This document shows, piece after piece, positions 7,929 to 16,611 of a stretch of 64,000 bases of DNA. The position numbers were made by a program, and so were the translations under genes. Within the stretch, counting starts at the first letter, position 1; each line of letters opens with the position of its first letter. The notes under the pieces were generated by a model that made no database searches, had not been told where the DNA came from, and saw only the letters and a list, made by a program, of their open reading frames with translations. The stretch covers positions 36,067 to 100,066 of the forward strand of contig JACRCL010000003.1 of NCBI GenBank assembly GCA_016219015.1, given 5' to 3'. Source of the DNA: Deltaproteobacteria bacterium (lineage in GTDB: Bacteria; Desulfobacterota; GWC2-55-46).

Positions 7929-9217
7929 AAAAAGACCTCAACATAAAGATACACGAGATAACGAGGGTCGAGGGCCACGGCAATATCGTCATAGACGTGA
8001 AAAAGGGCCGTATAAAGGAGCTGCGCCTTGAGATAATCGAGTCCCCGCGCTTTTTCGAGGCGATGCTCCGGGGCAGGCGCTTCGACGAGGCCCAGCACAT
8101 AATGTCGAGGATATGCGGGATATGCGCCGTAAGCCATACCTCCGCCTCGCTGAAGGCCGTGGAATCGGCTATGGGCATGAAGATATCGAGGCAGTCCGAG
8201 CTTTTAAGGAAGCTCGCCTTCAACGGGGAGGTCCTCCAGAGCCATATACTCCACCTCTTCTTCCTGGTCCTGCCCGACCTCGTGGGCGCGGGCTCGATAG
8301 TGCCGCTCCTAAGCTCGCACCCGCCGATGGCAAAGACCGGGCTGGAGCTGAAGAGGCTCGCGAACGACATCTGCTCGGTAGTGGGGGGCAGGCACATCCA
8401 CCCGATCTCGCTCTTCCCCGGGGGCGTCGTCTTCACCCCGAAGCCGTCGGAGCTAAAGAGGCTAAAGGGCCTCCTTGAGGAGTCGGTCTCCGGGCTTGAG
8501 TATACGCTCGGATTCCTGAACTCCATCCCGGTGCCGGAATTTTCCAAAGAGCGGGAGTTCATCTCGCTGAAAGCCAGAGGCGAGTACGCCCTCTACGGCG
8601 GGGAGCCCGTATCGAGCCTCGGCTACGCCATAGACCCCGGCGAGTATACGGAAAAGATTAAAGAGTACATCGTAGCCCATTCGAGCGCCAAGCACGCAAT
8701 GACGGACAAAGGGACGTTCATGGTGGGCGCTCTGGCGCGCATTAACAACAACTTCAGGCAGCTACGGCCACGCGCAAGGGCCGCGGCAAAGGCCGCCGGG
8801 CTTACCCGTCTATCATTCAACCCGTTCATGAACAACGTCGCTCAGCTTATAGAGTGCTTCCACATTACCGAGGACTCTATCGGGCTCATAGACAGCCTCC
8901 TTGAATTGGGTCCCAAACCTGAGCCGCTTGCGAAACCAAAAGCCTGGGGCAGGGGCATAGGCATCGTCGAGGCCCCGAGGGGCACGCTCTACCACGAGTA
9001 CCGGATAAACAAAGACGGGGTCATAGAGGAGGCCAACTGCATAATCCCCACGGCCCAGAACCTCCGCTCGATAGAGGCGGACCTGCGGGCCTATGTGCCC
9101 ACGATACTCGACAGGCACAAATCCGAGATAAGCAGGTCCGTGGAGACACTTGTCCGTGCCTACGACCCCTGCATCTCCTGCTCGACCCACATCATGGACG
9201 TGGACTTCGTGGAGTAA
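7925..9217 (+). CDS. [NiFe] hydrogenase large (catalytic) subunit
   Basis: 430 residues. Both Ni-Fe ligand motifs are intact: SRICGICAVSH with C64, C67 and H71, and DPCISCSTH with C416, C419 and H422. Only 8 residues follow His422, a very short tail for protease maturation. The sequence fits cytoplasmic group 3 enzymes, which oxidise or evolve H2 with a soluble electron carrier. Only the two core subunits are here; no diaphorase, HdrA/MvhD or maturation (hyp) gene lies within reach, so the redox partner is unknown. Translation is coupled to the small subunit through ATGA. Confidence 0.92.
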   Translation: MKKDLNIKIHEITRVEGHGNIVIDVKKGRIKELRLEIIESPRFFEAMLRGRRFDEAQHIMSRICGICAVSHTSASLKAVESAMGMKISRQSELLRKLAFNGEVLQSHILHLFFLVLPDLVGAGSIVPLLSSHPPMAKTGLELKRLANDICSVVGGRHIHPISLFPGGVVFTPKPSELKRLKGLLEESVSGLEYTLGFLNSIPVPEFSKEREFISLKARGEYALYGGEPVSSLGYAIDPGEYTEKIKEYIVAHSSAKHAMTDKGTFMVGALARINNNFRQLRPRARAAAKAAGLTRLSFNPFMNNVAQLIECFHITEDSIGLIDSLLELGPKPEPLAKPKAWGRGIGIVEAPRGTLYHEYRINKDGVIEEANCIIPTAQNLRSIEADLRAYVPTILDRHKSEISRSVETLVRAYDPCISCSTHIMDVDFVE

Positions 9218-9366
9218 GGCGCTCCCCCATCAGGCCCCCGTTTCCAGCCTCCCGTTTTATTAAAATCCCTTGTAAAACCCCTGTTCCTGTTGTATATTTT
9301 TGGCTTGGGCGGCGCGCTTTCGCCGCCTGGACAAGCGGGTTTTTCTACAGAAGGAGAGGCCGCGGG

Positions 9367-10467
9367 ATGCGCATAAATATCGCGCCCAAGCACATACTCG
9401 ACAAGATACTCGAAAGAAAGAGAAAAGACGAGTACAGGCCGGAGAACGTAGACCTCAAGCAGATGCTCAAGGAGATCCTCTCCTGGGCGAACAGGTTCGT
9501 CCCGTCGGAGTCCGGCTCCATACTCCTTGACGACCCGGTATTGAACCAGAACAAGGAGAAGACCGGGCTCCTGTATTTCGTGGCCTGCTTCGGCAAGGGC
9601 TCGGCCGCCCTCGTGGAGACCACGCTCCCCATCGGCCTCGGCATAGCCGGGCGCACCTATACGACCGGCAAGCCCTACATAAGCAAGAAGGTCAGAGAGG
9701 ACGACAACTTCTATTCGGCCATAGACAAGAAGACGAAGTTCCAGACGAAGTCCATCGTCTGCGCGCCTATCATGATAAAAGGCGTCAACATAGGGGTCAT
9801 CGAGCTCATAAACCGCTTGAACCATATAGATTTCGACCAGACGGACCTGCAGCTGCTCAAAATTTTCGCCGAGTACACATCGACGCTCATACAGAACTCC
9901 CTTGACGCGAGGAGGTTCGGAGAGCTTTCCATAAAAGACAACCTGACCGGGCTATTCAACGACAGGTACTTCTACGACCGGCTCACGAAGGACGTGGCAA
10001 AGTCCGTCAGGAAAAACTCCCCCTTGAGCCTGATATTCCTCGACCTTGACAGGTTCAAGGAGGTCAACGACACCCACGGCCATCTTGCCGGGAGCAGGGT
10101 CCTGACCGAGATGGGGACGATACTTTCGGAGTCCCTCACGTGGGCGCCTTCCTCCACCGCCGCCCGCTACGGCGGGGACGAGTTTATAATAATACTGCCG
10201 GACGTCCACGAGGACAGGGCCGCGAAATACTCCGAGGACCTGAGAAAGGCCATAGAGGGGTTCGTCTTCCTCAGGAACCGCTACCCCGGGGGCAAGGCCG
10301 TCAAATTAAAAGGGCATATAACAAGCTCGATCGGCATAGTCTCGATAAACGCGATAGATTTGGGCAAGGGCGTAAAAGAGATACGGGATGAGCTCATAAA
10401 AAGGGCCGACTCCGCGATGTACGCCTCCAAGGAGGCAGGCAGGAACAGGGTGACAATTTCGGAGTAG
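9367..10467 (+). CDS. GAF-domain diguanylate cyclase (GGDEF), without an I-site
   Basis: 366 residues: a GAF sensor domain (about 30-180), then a GGDEF domain with the intact active site RYGGDEF (GGDEF at 269-273) and DLDRFKEVND for metal/GTP binding. It should make cyclic di-GMP from two GTP in the cytoplasm. The inhibitory RxxD site expected 5 residues before GGDEF is replaced by residues around APSS, so product inhibition is probably lost. The ATG at 9367 follows GAAGGAGAGG with good spacing. No membrane segment is seen. A related GAF-GGDEF protein with an intact RxxD is encoded at 45490. Confidence 0.9.
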   Translation: MRINIAPKHILDKILERKRKDEYRPENVDLKQMLKEILSWANRFVPSESGSILLDDPVLNQNKEKTGLLYFVACFGKGSAALVETTLPIGLGIAGRTYTTGKPYISKKVREDDNFYSAIDKKTKFQTKSIVCAPIMIKGVNIGVIELINRLNHIDFDQTDLQLLKIFAEYTSTLIQNSLDARRFGELSIKDNLTGLFNDRYFYDRLTKDVAKSVRKNSPLSLIFLDLDRFKEVNDTHGHLAGSRVLTEMGTILSESLTWAPSSTAARYGGDEFIIILPDVHEDRAAKYSEDLRKAIEGFVFLRNRYPGGKAVKLKGHITSSIGIVSINAIDLGKGVKEIRDELIKRADSAMYASKEAGRNRVTISE

Positions 10468-10497
10468 CAGCCTTTTGCGGAAAAACTACTTCAATCA

Positions 10498-10603
10498 GTC
10501 ATTCTGAGCGCGTGAGCCGAAGCCCTGAGCTAAACGAAGGGGAAGAATCCCGGAGCTGACAGGGGCACGAGATTCTTCGTCGCCTTCGGCTCCTCAGAAT
10601 GAC
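10498..10603. repeat. Palindromic repeat, family C copy 1 (GTCATTCTGAG ends)
   Basis: Bounded by GTCATTCTGAGCGCG and CTCAGAATGAC in inverse orientation, with inner blocks AGCCGAAGCCCTGAGC and CGTCGCCTTCGGCTCC. Near-identical copies lie at 11395 and 23155, and a diverged relative at 24881. No coding capacity. Confidence 0.85.
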
Positions 10604-10614
10604 AAACCTATTTG

Positions 10615-10650
10615 CGGGTTCAGGTTTTAACCTGAACCCGTCTTGTTTTT
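10615..10650 (+). terminator. Rho-independent terminator after the GGDEF gene
   Basis: Stem CGGGTTCAGG / CCTGAACCCG followed by TCTTGTTTTT. It lies 150 bases after the GGDEF stop, beyond the family C repeat. Confidence 0.65.
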
Positions 10651-10709
10651 CACAAACCCCAATGGTATCGCAACCATTTGTTTTTCCTGTACTTTACTCC
10701 CACCCCATC

Positions 10710-10737
10710 TTGACAGAACCTTTATCCGGGATATACT
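10710..10737 (+). promoter_or_regulatory. Sigma70-type promoter of the Hsp20 gene
   Basis: TTGACA at 10710-10715 and TATACT at 10732-10737 with a 16-base spacer, 60 bases before the Hsp20 start. Both hexamers are near consensus. No clear sigma32 or CIRCE site was seen. Confidence 0.6.
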
Positions 10738-10797
10738 TTAAGTAGGTAAAAAAGGGATGAAGTGGGGAAAAAAGCCGATTTTACGGAGGTGATGTAT

Positions 10798-11274
10798 ATG
10801 GCAGATATCAGGAAATGGGAGCCTTTCAGGGAACTGTCCACTATCCAGAGGGATATGGACGACTTCTTCAGAAGGGTCTTCGGCAGCCTGACCCCGACAG
10901 GGCTTTTCAGGAGGGAGTTCAGGGGAGAATGGTATCCTGCGCTTGACTGTTATATGAAGGATAACCAGCTTATGGTGCATGCGGATATCCCGGGGGTAGA
11001 CCCGAAGAGCGTTGACATCTCCATAGCCGGCAATGTCCTCACCATCAGGGGGGAGCGGAAGGCTGAATGGGAGGAGAAGAAAGGCGGTTATCTGTTCCAC
11101 GAGACCTCTTTCGGCGGCTTTGAGAGGTCGATAACCCTGCCGGAGGGCGTGGATACGGCCAACGTGCACGCGACTTACAGGAACGGTGTGCTCGAACTTG
11201 CGATGCCCGCAAAGGCGGAGGCCCTTCCCAAAAAGGTCAAAGTCGAGATAGAAGGAGAGAAGAAGGCGGCTTAA
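10798..11274 (+). CDS. Small heat shock protein, Hsp20/IbpA family
   Basis: 158 residues with an alpha-crystallin domain in the second half: DIPGVDPKSVDISIAGNVL, TIRGERKAEWEEK, FGGFERSITLPEGVD and the closing YRNGVLELAMPAK. These proteins hold unfolded proteins in a refoldable state in the cytoplasm. A longer frame opens at 10762, but the start at 10798 has GGAGGT 7 bases upstream and gives the normal N terminus (MADIRKWEPF). It has its own promoter and a strong terminator, so it is a single-gene unit. Confidence 0.93.
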   Translation: MADIRKWEPFRELSTIQRDMDDFFRRVFGSLTPTGLFRREFRGEWYPALDCYMKDNQLMVHADIPGVDPKSVDISIAGNVLTIRGERKAEWEEKKGGYLFHETSFGGFERSITLPEGVDTANVHATYRNGVLELAMPAKAEALPKKVKVEIEGEKKAA

Positions 11275-11307
11275 ACGTAACCTAACCCCACTCCATCTCC
11301 GGTAAAT

Positions 11308-11355
11308 AAAAAAGGCCCAGGTACAGGAGCAGCAACCGTACCGGGGCCTTTTTTA
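11308..11355 (+). terminator. Rho-independent terminator of the Hsp20 gene
   Basis: AAAAGGCCCAGGTAC pairs with GTACCGGGGCCTTTT, followed by a T run, starting 34 bases after the Hsp20 stop. Confidence 0.85.
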
Positions 11356-11369
11356 TATTGTCTGAGAAA

Positions 11370-11500
11370 GGCTGCTGAAAAACTATTTCAGTCTGTCATT
11401 CTGAGCGCGTGAGCCGAAGCCCTGAGCTAAGCGAAGGGGAAGAATCCCGGAGCTTAGCAAGTCATGAGATTCTTCGTCGCCTTCGGCTCCTCAGAATGAC
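11370..11500. repeat. Palindromic repeat, family C copy 2, joined to a family B end
   Basis: GTCATTCTGAG (11395) to CTCAGAATGAC (11500), preceded by GGCTGCTGAAAAACTA, which is the terminal sequence of the family B repeats. This copy shows the two families joined. Confidence 0.85.
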
Positions 11501-11510
11501 AACTTTCCCG

Positions 11511-11870
11511 TTAAGCCTTCTTCCTCTTTACCATATCTTTAAGCAGGCCCCTGTGGCAGTTGCCTTCCTCCCTGCAAGTGCAAAGGAGCGTCACGTCCCT
11601 GCCCTTCGTTGCCTTGATGATATCCTTGAGGCTTTTAAGGGCCGTCTTCTTCTCGCTGGCCCCGTACTCGTCGAGGTAGCTCCTCCTGAATTCATTCCAC
11701 GTTATCGCCCCGGACTTCCAGGCCTTTATGAGAGCGGGGCCCGGGCCCAGGTCCCTTATCCAGAAGTCCTGCTCGTCTTTCCTCACGCCCCTGGGCCAGT
11801 AGCGGGTGACGAGTACCCTAAGGCCGTCGTCCTTCGAAGGGGCGTCGTATATCGACTTTGTCTTTACCAA
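11511..11870 (-). CDS. DUF488 family protein
   Basis: 119 residues matching the small DUF488 proteins: TRYWPRGVRKDEQDFWIRDL, AWKSGAITWNEFRRSYLDEY and LLCTCREEGNCHRGLL. The last block holds three Cys and a His that may bind a metal. The family is widespread and without a proven role. It is flanked by repeats on both sides (family C copy 2 and family B copy 1) and stands alone. The ATG at 11870 lacks a strong Shine-Dalgarno. Confidence 0.85.
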   Translation of the reverse strand: MVKTKSIYDAPSKDDGLRVLVTRYWPRGVRKDEQDFWIRDLGPGPALIKAWKSGAITWNEFRRSYLDEYGASEKKTALKSLKDIIKATKGRDVTLLCTCREEGNCHRGLLKDMVKRKKA

Positions 11871-11910
11871 AGTCCGGCACCTTTAGTTGCTGATAAACTC
11901 AAATCACATT

Positions 11911-12027
11911 CAGGCTGCTCAAAATCGAGTGAGCGAGGCGTCGAGGAGCTTAGGAATGAGGCGTACTCTCCTTACGTTGTGACAAGACGAAGACAACAAA
12001 GCAGATGGACTTTTTTCAGCAGCCTGT
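11911..12027. repeat. MITE-like repeat, family B copy 1 (AGGCTGCTCAAAA ends)
   Basis: From CAGGCTGCTCAAAATCG to CTTTTTTCAGCAGCCTG. Inside it has GAGCGAGGCGTCGAGGAG and CTTACGTTGTGACAAGACG. Related copies lie at 13290, 17868, 20313 and 47113, and isolated ends lie at 11370, 23281 and 60500. Confidence 0.85.
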
Positions 12028-12062
12028 TCTGATTTTTACACGGTTTGGCCGGCGAAGTCAAA

Positions 12063-12773
12063 CTATTGGAGGGGTTTGCCGCCCCTGTCCCTCCGGGCCT
12101 CTATCTCCCTTATCTCCTCTTCGGAGAAGAACTTGTCCCCGCTTACCATGCTCGAGGCAAGGCCCCTTCTTTCCGCAAGGTCATGGACGGCCAGGGCCGC
12201 AAAATGCGCGAGGACGAAAAATATGATGAAAAGGGCGCCCGCGGCATGGAGGTCCAGTACCCAGTCCGGAAAGGCCTGCGCGGCCTGCTCCGCCGCTTGA
12301 TCGTGCGCGCCGCCGTTGGTGTGCTCCGCCCCGAGCAGGAGGAACATGGCAACCCCGCTTGACGCCTGGGTGACGGCGAAGACGAAAAATACGGCATACG
12401 CCAGCCCGGCGAAGGGGTTATGGGCGAAATATAGAGGGACCCTGCCCTTGAAACCCTTCAGGTAATACCCGACGGTCTCTTTGACAAGCGTGAACTGGGC
12501 CTTTGTGTGAGGGACTATATCGCCAAGGCGGGATTCCGGCGGGCCCGCGAAAAGGTATATTATCCGGGCCAGCAGAGCCGAAGCGAAGACAAAGCCGATG
12601 GAGGCGTGGACCTTCATCACGGCGTCCGCGCCTTCGTCAGGGAGATGGAGTTGTTCGTCAAAAAGGAGGATGAGGCCGAGGGGGATAAGCAGGAGGACCG
12701 CGAAGGCCATAACCCAATGGATGACCCTCTGCAGCGCGCTCCAGACCGCGACGGGCCTGTAGCAGGACGTCAT
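12063..12773 (-). CDS. Cytochrome b561 / Ni-hydrogenase cytochrome b type membrane protein
   Basis: 236 residues with four membrane segments and the histidine pattern of a di-heme cytochrome b: QRVIHW, VKVHASIG, LDLHAAGAL and VLAHFAA. A soluble C-terminal tail of about 30 residues follows. Such subunits pass electrons between the quinone pool and a partner dehydrogenase or hydrogenase. A longer frame starts at 12956, but it runs through the upstream gene. The ATG at 12773 overlaps the upstream stop as ATGA and yields the expected N terminus (MTSCYRPVAVWS). No catalytic partner lies beside it; the hydrogenase at 7-9 kb is of the soluble type. Confidence 0.8.
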   Translation of the reverse strand: MTSCYRPVAVWSALQRVIHWVMAFAVLLLIPLGLILLFDEQLHLPDEGADAVMKVHASIGFVFASALLARIIYLFAGPPESRLGDIVPHTKAQFTLVKETVGYYLKGFKGRVPLYFAHNPFAGLAYAVFFVFAVTQASSGVAMFLLLGAEHTNGGAHDQAAEQAAQAFPDWVLDLHAAGALFIIFFVLAHFAALAVHDLAERRGLASSMVSGDKFFSEEEIREIEARRDRGGKPLQ

Positions 12774-13198
12774 TTTATGGTCCTTAAGCCCAGGACGCCG
12801 ATGCCCATAAGGAGCATCACGGCTATTATGAGGAACCCTCCCACGGGCAGGAGGGCCATCGCGCGTGGAAGGAGCCCGAAGCCCGCCAGGTAGAGCATCC
12901 CGGAGTGGAAGAGCGCCCCGATGATCATGAGGGGGGACACGGCCTTTGAGAGCCACTCGACGAAAGGAAGCCTGCAGACGAGGTAGCCGACGACGATATT
13001 AAGGACAGAGTCTATATTGCCCTGGAGCATGGCGCTGTTGAGGAGGGCCTTCTGCCCGCCGGTGAGCGCCCCTGCGTTGCCGCTCAGGTACATCCCCAGG
13101 CCCATGGCGAAGAGGAGGTAAAAGAAACCGAAGGCCATGTTCTTCTTCCCGACCATGAGCTCCGTTGACCCGCTTTGGAATATCATCTTCCGGAACAT
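12770..13198 (-). CDS. Small integral membrane protein, unknown function
   Basis: 142 residues with about four membrane segments. I do not recognise a family. The N terminus MFRKMIFQSGSTELMVGKK is polar, and the rest alternates hydrophobic helices with short loops (a GNAGALTGGQKA loop near 50). It starts the two-gene unit with the cytochrome b561 gene (ATGA overlap), so it is probably its membrane partner. No heme-binding His pair is obvious. Confidence 0.7.
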   Translation of the reverse strand: MFRKMIFQSGSTELMVGKKNMAFGFFYLLFAMGLGMYLSGNAGALTGGQKALLNSAMLQGNIDSVLNIVVGYLVCRLPFVEWLSKAVSPLMIIGALFHSGMLYLAGFGLLPRAMALLPVGGFLIIAVMLLMGIGVLGLRTIK

Positions 13199-13289
13199 GG
13201 AAATAATTCTATCACCGGTCCGTAATCTGTCAAGAGGAGGGCTGGTTTTACTTATGAGAGGCTCAAAACCTTATTTTTCGGGAGAAAAA

Positions 13290-13406
13290 CTGGTATGAGA
13301 GGCCGAGCGAGGCGTCAAGAAGCGAGGATTGCGGCGTACTTTGTCCGTACGCCGCAATGACGAGCTTTGATGCCAACGAAGCAGATTGCGTTTTTCAGCA
13401 GCCTGT
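13290..13406. repeat. MITE-like repeat, family B copy 2 (decayed left end)
   Basis: Right end TTTTTCAGCAGCCTG and inner blocks GAGCGAGGCGTCAAGAAG and GACGAGCTTTGATGCCAACG match the other copies. The left end is degenerate. It contains an additional palindrome around GCGGCGTAC...GTACGCCGC. Confidence 0.75.
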
Positions 13407-13408
13407 GT

Positions 13409-14356
13409 TCAGGCGGGGTTCTTGGGGTTATTTATCCGCTCGCTGAAGTACTCTATGGACCTCACAAGCCCCTGCTCAAGGGCTATCGTGGGCTTCCAGC
13501 CGAGCGATTTGCTGGCTATGGTGATATCGGGCCTCCTCTGGACCGGGTCGTCCGGGGGGAGCGGCCTGTGGACTATTTTGGAGCCGGACTTCGTAATCTT
13601 CCTTATCATGCTGGCAAGCTCCATGACGGTAAACTCGCCGGGGTTGCCGATGTTGACGGGGCCTATGACCTTGTCGTTGTTCATCATCCTTATCATGCCC
13701 TCGACCATGTCGTCCACATAGCAGAACGACCTTGTCTGGGAGCCGTCGCCGTATATGGTCATGTCCTCGCCCTTCAGCGCCTGCACGATAAAGTTGCTTA
13801 CGACCCTCCCGTCGTTCTCCAGCATCCTCGGCCCGTAGGTGTTGAATATCCTTATCACCCTTATATCGACCCCGTTCTGCCTGTTGTAGGCGAACATAAG
13901 AGTCTCGGCGCACCTCTTGCCCTCGTCGTAGCAGGCCCGTAAGCCAATCGGGTTGGCGTTGCCCCAGTAGGTCTCGGTCTGGGGGTGGACCTTCGGGTCG
14001 CCGTAGACCTCGGAGGTGGAGGCCTGGAGTATGCGCGCCCTCACCCTCTTGGCAAGCCCGAGCATGTTGAGCGTCCCCATGATGTTGGTCTTTATCGTCT
14101 TTACCGGGTTGTACTGGTAGTGGACGGGCGAGGCCGGGCAGGCGAGGTTGTATATCTGGTCTACCTCCACGAGCACCGGCTCTATCACATCGTGCCTTAT
14201 TACCTCGAATACCGGGTTGTCCATCAGGTGGGCGATGTTCTCCTTCCTGCCGGTGAAGAAGTTATCAAGGCAGATGACCTCGTGTCCGTCATTAAGGAGC
14301 CGCTCGCAAAGATGCGACCCTATGAAGCCCGCGCCTCCCGTTACAAGTATCCTCAT
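13409..14356 (-). CDS. UDP-glucuronate decarboxylase (UDP-xylose synthase) type SDR enzyme
   Basis: 315 residues of an extended short-chain dehydrogenase. It has the NAD motif [10 protein letters not shown] at 7-16, [10 protein letters not shown] as in UDP-xylose synthases, the catalytic YDEGKR (Tyr-x3-Lys), and [10 protein letters not shown]. It converts UDP-glucuronate to UDP-xylose, for cell surface glycans. Its start overlaps the stop of the DegT aminotransferase gene by 4 bases (ATGA), so the pair is a translationally coupled unit. Other NAD-dependent nucleotide-sugar epimerases are less likely, given [10 protein letters not shown]. Confidence 0.88.
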   Translation of the reverse strand: MRILVTGGAGFIGSHLCERLLNDGHEVICLDNFFTGRKENIAHLMDNPVFEVIRHDVIEPVLVEVDQIYNLACPASPVHYQYNPVKTIKTNIMGTLNMLGLAKRVRARILQASTSEVYGDPKVHPQTETYWGNANPIGLRACYDEGKRCAETLMFAYNRQNGVDIRVIRIFNTYGPRMLENDGRVVSNFIVQALKGEDMTIYGDGSQTRSFCYVDDMVEGMIRMMNNDKVIGPVNIGNPGEFTVMELASMIRKITKSGSKIVHRPLPPDDPVQRRPDITIASKSLGWKPTIALEQGLVRSIEYFSERINNPKNPA

Positions 14357-15492
14357 CTGGGCCTCCCTGTGGTGTTGTAGAACGCTCTTATGCTTTCGAC
14401 CACGAAACTCTGCTCCGCTGTCTTAAGCTCCGGGTATATGGGCAGGGCCAGGACCTCCCTGGCGGCTGTCTCAGACACCGGAAAGTCCCCTTTCCTGTAC
14501 CCTAAGTATTTGAAGCACTTCTGGAGGTGGAGCGGCAGCGGGTAATATATCTCGGAGCCGACGGACAGGCCCGCGAGGTACTGGCGGAGCTCGTCCCTCT
14601 TTTTGACCCTCACGACGTACTGGTTGAAGACCGAGAGGTTGCCTTCCTCGATGAAGGGCGTTCCCACAAGGCCGGAAAGCCCGGCCTTCTTGAAGAGCGA
14701 GTCATAACGGACAGCGTTCCTTATCCTGCCCTCCGTCCATGCGCCGAGGCGCTTGAGCTTCACCCTCAATATCGCGGCCTGTAGCTCGTCAAGGCGCGAG
14801 TTGGCCCCGACCTCGTCATGGTAGTACCTTACGCGGCTGCCGTGGACCCTGAGCATCCTGACCCTTTCGGCGAGCCTACGGCTATTGGTTGTGACCATGC
14901 CGCCGTCGCCGAAACAGCCGAGGTTCTTGGTGGGATAAAAGGACAGGCACCCCATGTCACCTATCGAGCCCGCCCTCTTGCCACGGTGCTCCGCGCCTAT
15001 CGACTGGGCGGCGTCCTCTATGACCGGGACCTTATATTTTTTGCAGACCGAGTTTATCGCTCCCATGTCCGCGCACTGGCCGTAGAGGTGGACCGGGATA
15101 ACGGCCTTTACGGATTTGGGGTTCTTCTTCAACGCGGCCGCAAGCGCGTCCGGGTCGATATTGTATGTCCTCGGGTCTATATCGACGAAAAGAGGTATGG
15201 CGCCGAGCCTTGCGATGGAGCCTGCGGTGGCGAAGAAGGTGAAGGGCGTGGTTACGACCTTGTCCCCGGGGCCGACTCCAACGGCCATGAGCGCAAGGAG
15301 TATCGCGTCAGTGCCCGAGGCGACGCCCACGGCGTATTTCGCGCCGCAGTAAGCGGCTATCTCGCCCTCAAGGGCCGAGACGTTCTTTCCGAGGACATAG
15401 TGCTGCGAATCGCAGACCTTTTTAACCTCCTCCATTACCTCTTTCCTGATCTTACGGTACTGGGAAGCGAGATCTAAGAGCTGGACCTTCAA
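14353..15492 (-). CDS. DegT/DnrJ/EryC1/StrS family sugar aminotransferase
   Basis: 379 residues, PLP-dependent. Visible motifs are [34 protein letters not shown] and the PLP lysine in [14 protein letters not shown]. The family transfers an amino group to a keto-sugar nucleotide or acts in related sugar modification. It lies upstream of, and overlaps, the UDP-xylose synthase gene, suggesting joint work on an amino-sugar surface polysaccharide. UDP-xylose itself has no keto group, so the substrate comes from an enzyme encoded elsewhere. Confidence 0.9.
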   Translation of the reverse strand: MKVQLLDLASQYRKIRKEVMEEVKKVCDSQHYVLGKNVSALEGEIAAYCGAKYAVGVASGTDAILLALMAVGVGPGDKVVTTPFTFFATAGSIARLGAIPLFVDIDPRTYNIDPDALAAALKKNPKSVKAVIPVHLYGQCADMGAINSVCKKYKVPVIEDAAQSIGAEHRGKRAGSIGDMGCLSFYPTKNLGCFGDGGMVTTNSRRLAERVRMLRVHGSRVRYYHDEVGANSRLDELQAAILRVKLKRLGAWTEGRIRNAVRYDSLFKKAGLSGLVGTPFIEEGNLSVFNQYVVRVKKRDELRQYLAGLSVGSEIYYPLPLHLQKCFKYLGYRKGDFPVSETAAREVLALPIYPELKTAEQSFVVESIRAFYNTTGRPR

Positions 15493-15538
15493 CTTTTCGA
15501 CTCCTAAGAATTTTATTTTGAACAGGTCTTTATGATGG

Positions 15539-15952
15539 CTAATGAGCTGTGTGGAGGGTGGCCTTGCGTATATTGTCCAAAACCCCGTTTATGAAAGCGC
15601 CCGACTCCTCGCTCCCGTAGCGCTTCGCGAGCTCCACGGCCTCGTCTATTATGACCTTGTAAGGCACTTCCCTGCAGTTCTCAAGCTCGTAGGCGGCTAT
15701 GCGGAGGATGTTCCTGTCCACTACCGGCATCCTCTCAATCGTCCAGTTCTCGGAGCACCCTTCTATTATGCCGTCTATGACCTTCTTCTTCTCGATAACC
15801 CCGCGGACGAGCACCTCGCAGTACCTGCGCGCTTCCGTGCCCGGCGCGAGCTCATCCATGTCGGATTCCACCGGCTCAGCCGTGGACTCCTCTATGTCCA
15901 TCTTGTATAATACCTGAAGCGCGGTCTCCCGCGCCTTTCTCCTTACGTTCAT
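15539..15952 (-). CDS. nusB: Transcription antitermination factor NusB
   Basis: 137 residues of all-helical NusB: RRKARETALQVLYKMD at the N terminus, NWTIERMPVVDRNILRIA in the middle, and the C-terminal EAVELAKRYGSEESGAFING. NusB binds boxA RNA with S10 to allow antitermination on rRNA operons. It is last in the rib operon, directly after ribH (9 bases), the classic arrangement. Confidence 0.96.
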   Translation of the reverse strand: MNVRRKARETALQVLYKMDIEESTAEPVESDMDELAPGTEARRYCEVLVRGVIEKKKVIDGIIEGCSENWTIERMPVVDRNILRIAAYELENCREVPYKVIIDEAVELAKRYGSEESGAFINGVLDNIRKATLHTAH

Positions 15953-15961
15953 TTGATTACC

Positions 15962-16432
15962 TTACTTCTTCCTTACGATCTTAAGGAGGTTAGCCATCTC
16001 TATTGCCGTTAAGGCGGCGTCCCTGCCCTTGTTGCCTGACTTCGTCCCCGCGCGCTCTATCGCCTGTTCGAGGTTGTCGGCCGTTATCACCCCGAAGGAG
16101 ACCGGCTTTTCGGAATCGAGCGATACCCTGGCGATGCCCTTGGCCGCCTCTCCCGCGACATAGTCGAAGTGCGGCGTGGAGCCCCGGATTATGCACCCCA
16201 GGCAGATTATGGCGTCATAGCCGGACTTCGAGAGTGTCTTGGCGGCAACGGGCATCTCGAAAGAGCCGGGCACCTTTACCACGTCTATGTCGCCGTCCGA
16301 CGCGCCGCTCCTTATTAGAGTGTCGAGCGCGCCTTCCAGCAGCCTCCCGCTTATGAAGTCGTTAAACCTGCTCACCACTATGGCGAACTTGAGCCCCTTT
16401 GCCGAAAGGTTGCCCTCTACTGTCCTCGGCAT
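15962..16432 (-). CDS. ribH: 6,7-dimethyl-8-ribityllumazine synthase
   Basis: 156 residues. RibH condenses the pyrimidine and the dihydroxybutanone phosphate to lumazine, the penultimate step of riboflavin synthesis. Motifs are [51 protein letters not shown] and the closing [16 protein letters not shown]. The ATG has AAGGAGG 5 bases upstream. It is separated from ribBA by a family A repeat. Confidence 0.97.
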   Translation of the reverse strand: MPRTVEGNLSAKGLKFAIVVSRFNDFISGRLLEGALDTLIRSGASDGDIDVVKVPGSFEMPVAAKTLSKSGYDAIICLGCIIRGSTPHFDYVAGEAAKGIARVSLDSEKPVSFGVITADNLEQAIERAGTKSGNKGRDAALTAIEMANLLKIVRKK

Positions 16433-16456
16433 ACAACCTCCTTAAGAGAATTTTTG

Positions 16457-16595
16457 GCTACCTCTAAAAATTGTTCTTTTTCCTGACCTCTGCGTCAGGA
16501 CAAAAATAAAACTGCTCACATATTCACATATATGCTGCGCTTTTTATTTCCGCCCTTCCTTGACTTCAGAAAAAATTCCTAATTTTTAGAGGCAT
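16457..16595 (-). repeat. MITE-like palindromic repeat, family A copy 4
   Basis: About 139 bp from GCTACCTCTAAAAATTG to CTAATTTTTAGAGGCAT. It is inserted between ribBA and ribH in the riboflavin operon and fills most of the 179-base spacer. Confidence 0.9.
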
Positions 16596-16611
16596 CCTTT
16601 AATCGCTTTCA

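Noticed and set aside
7925..9217. Selenocysteine in the hydrogenase large subunit
   Set aside because: The C-terminal motif is DPCISC with Cys codons; no in-frame TGA is present.
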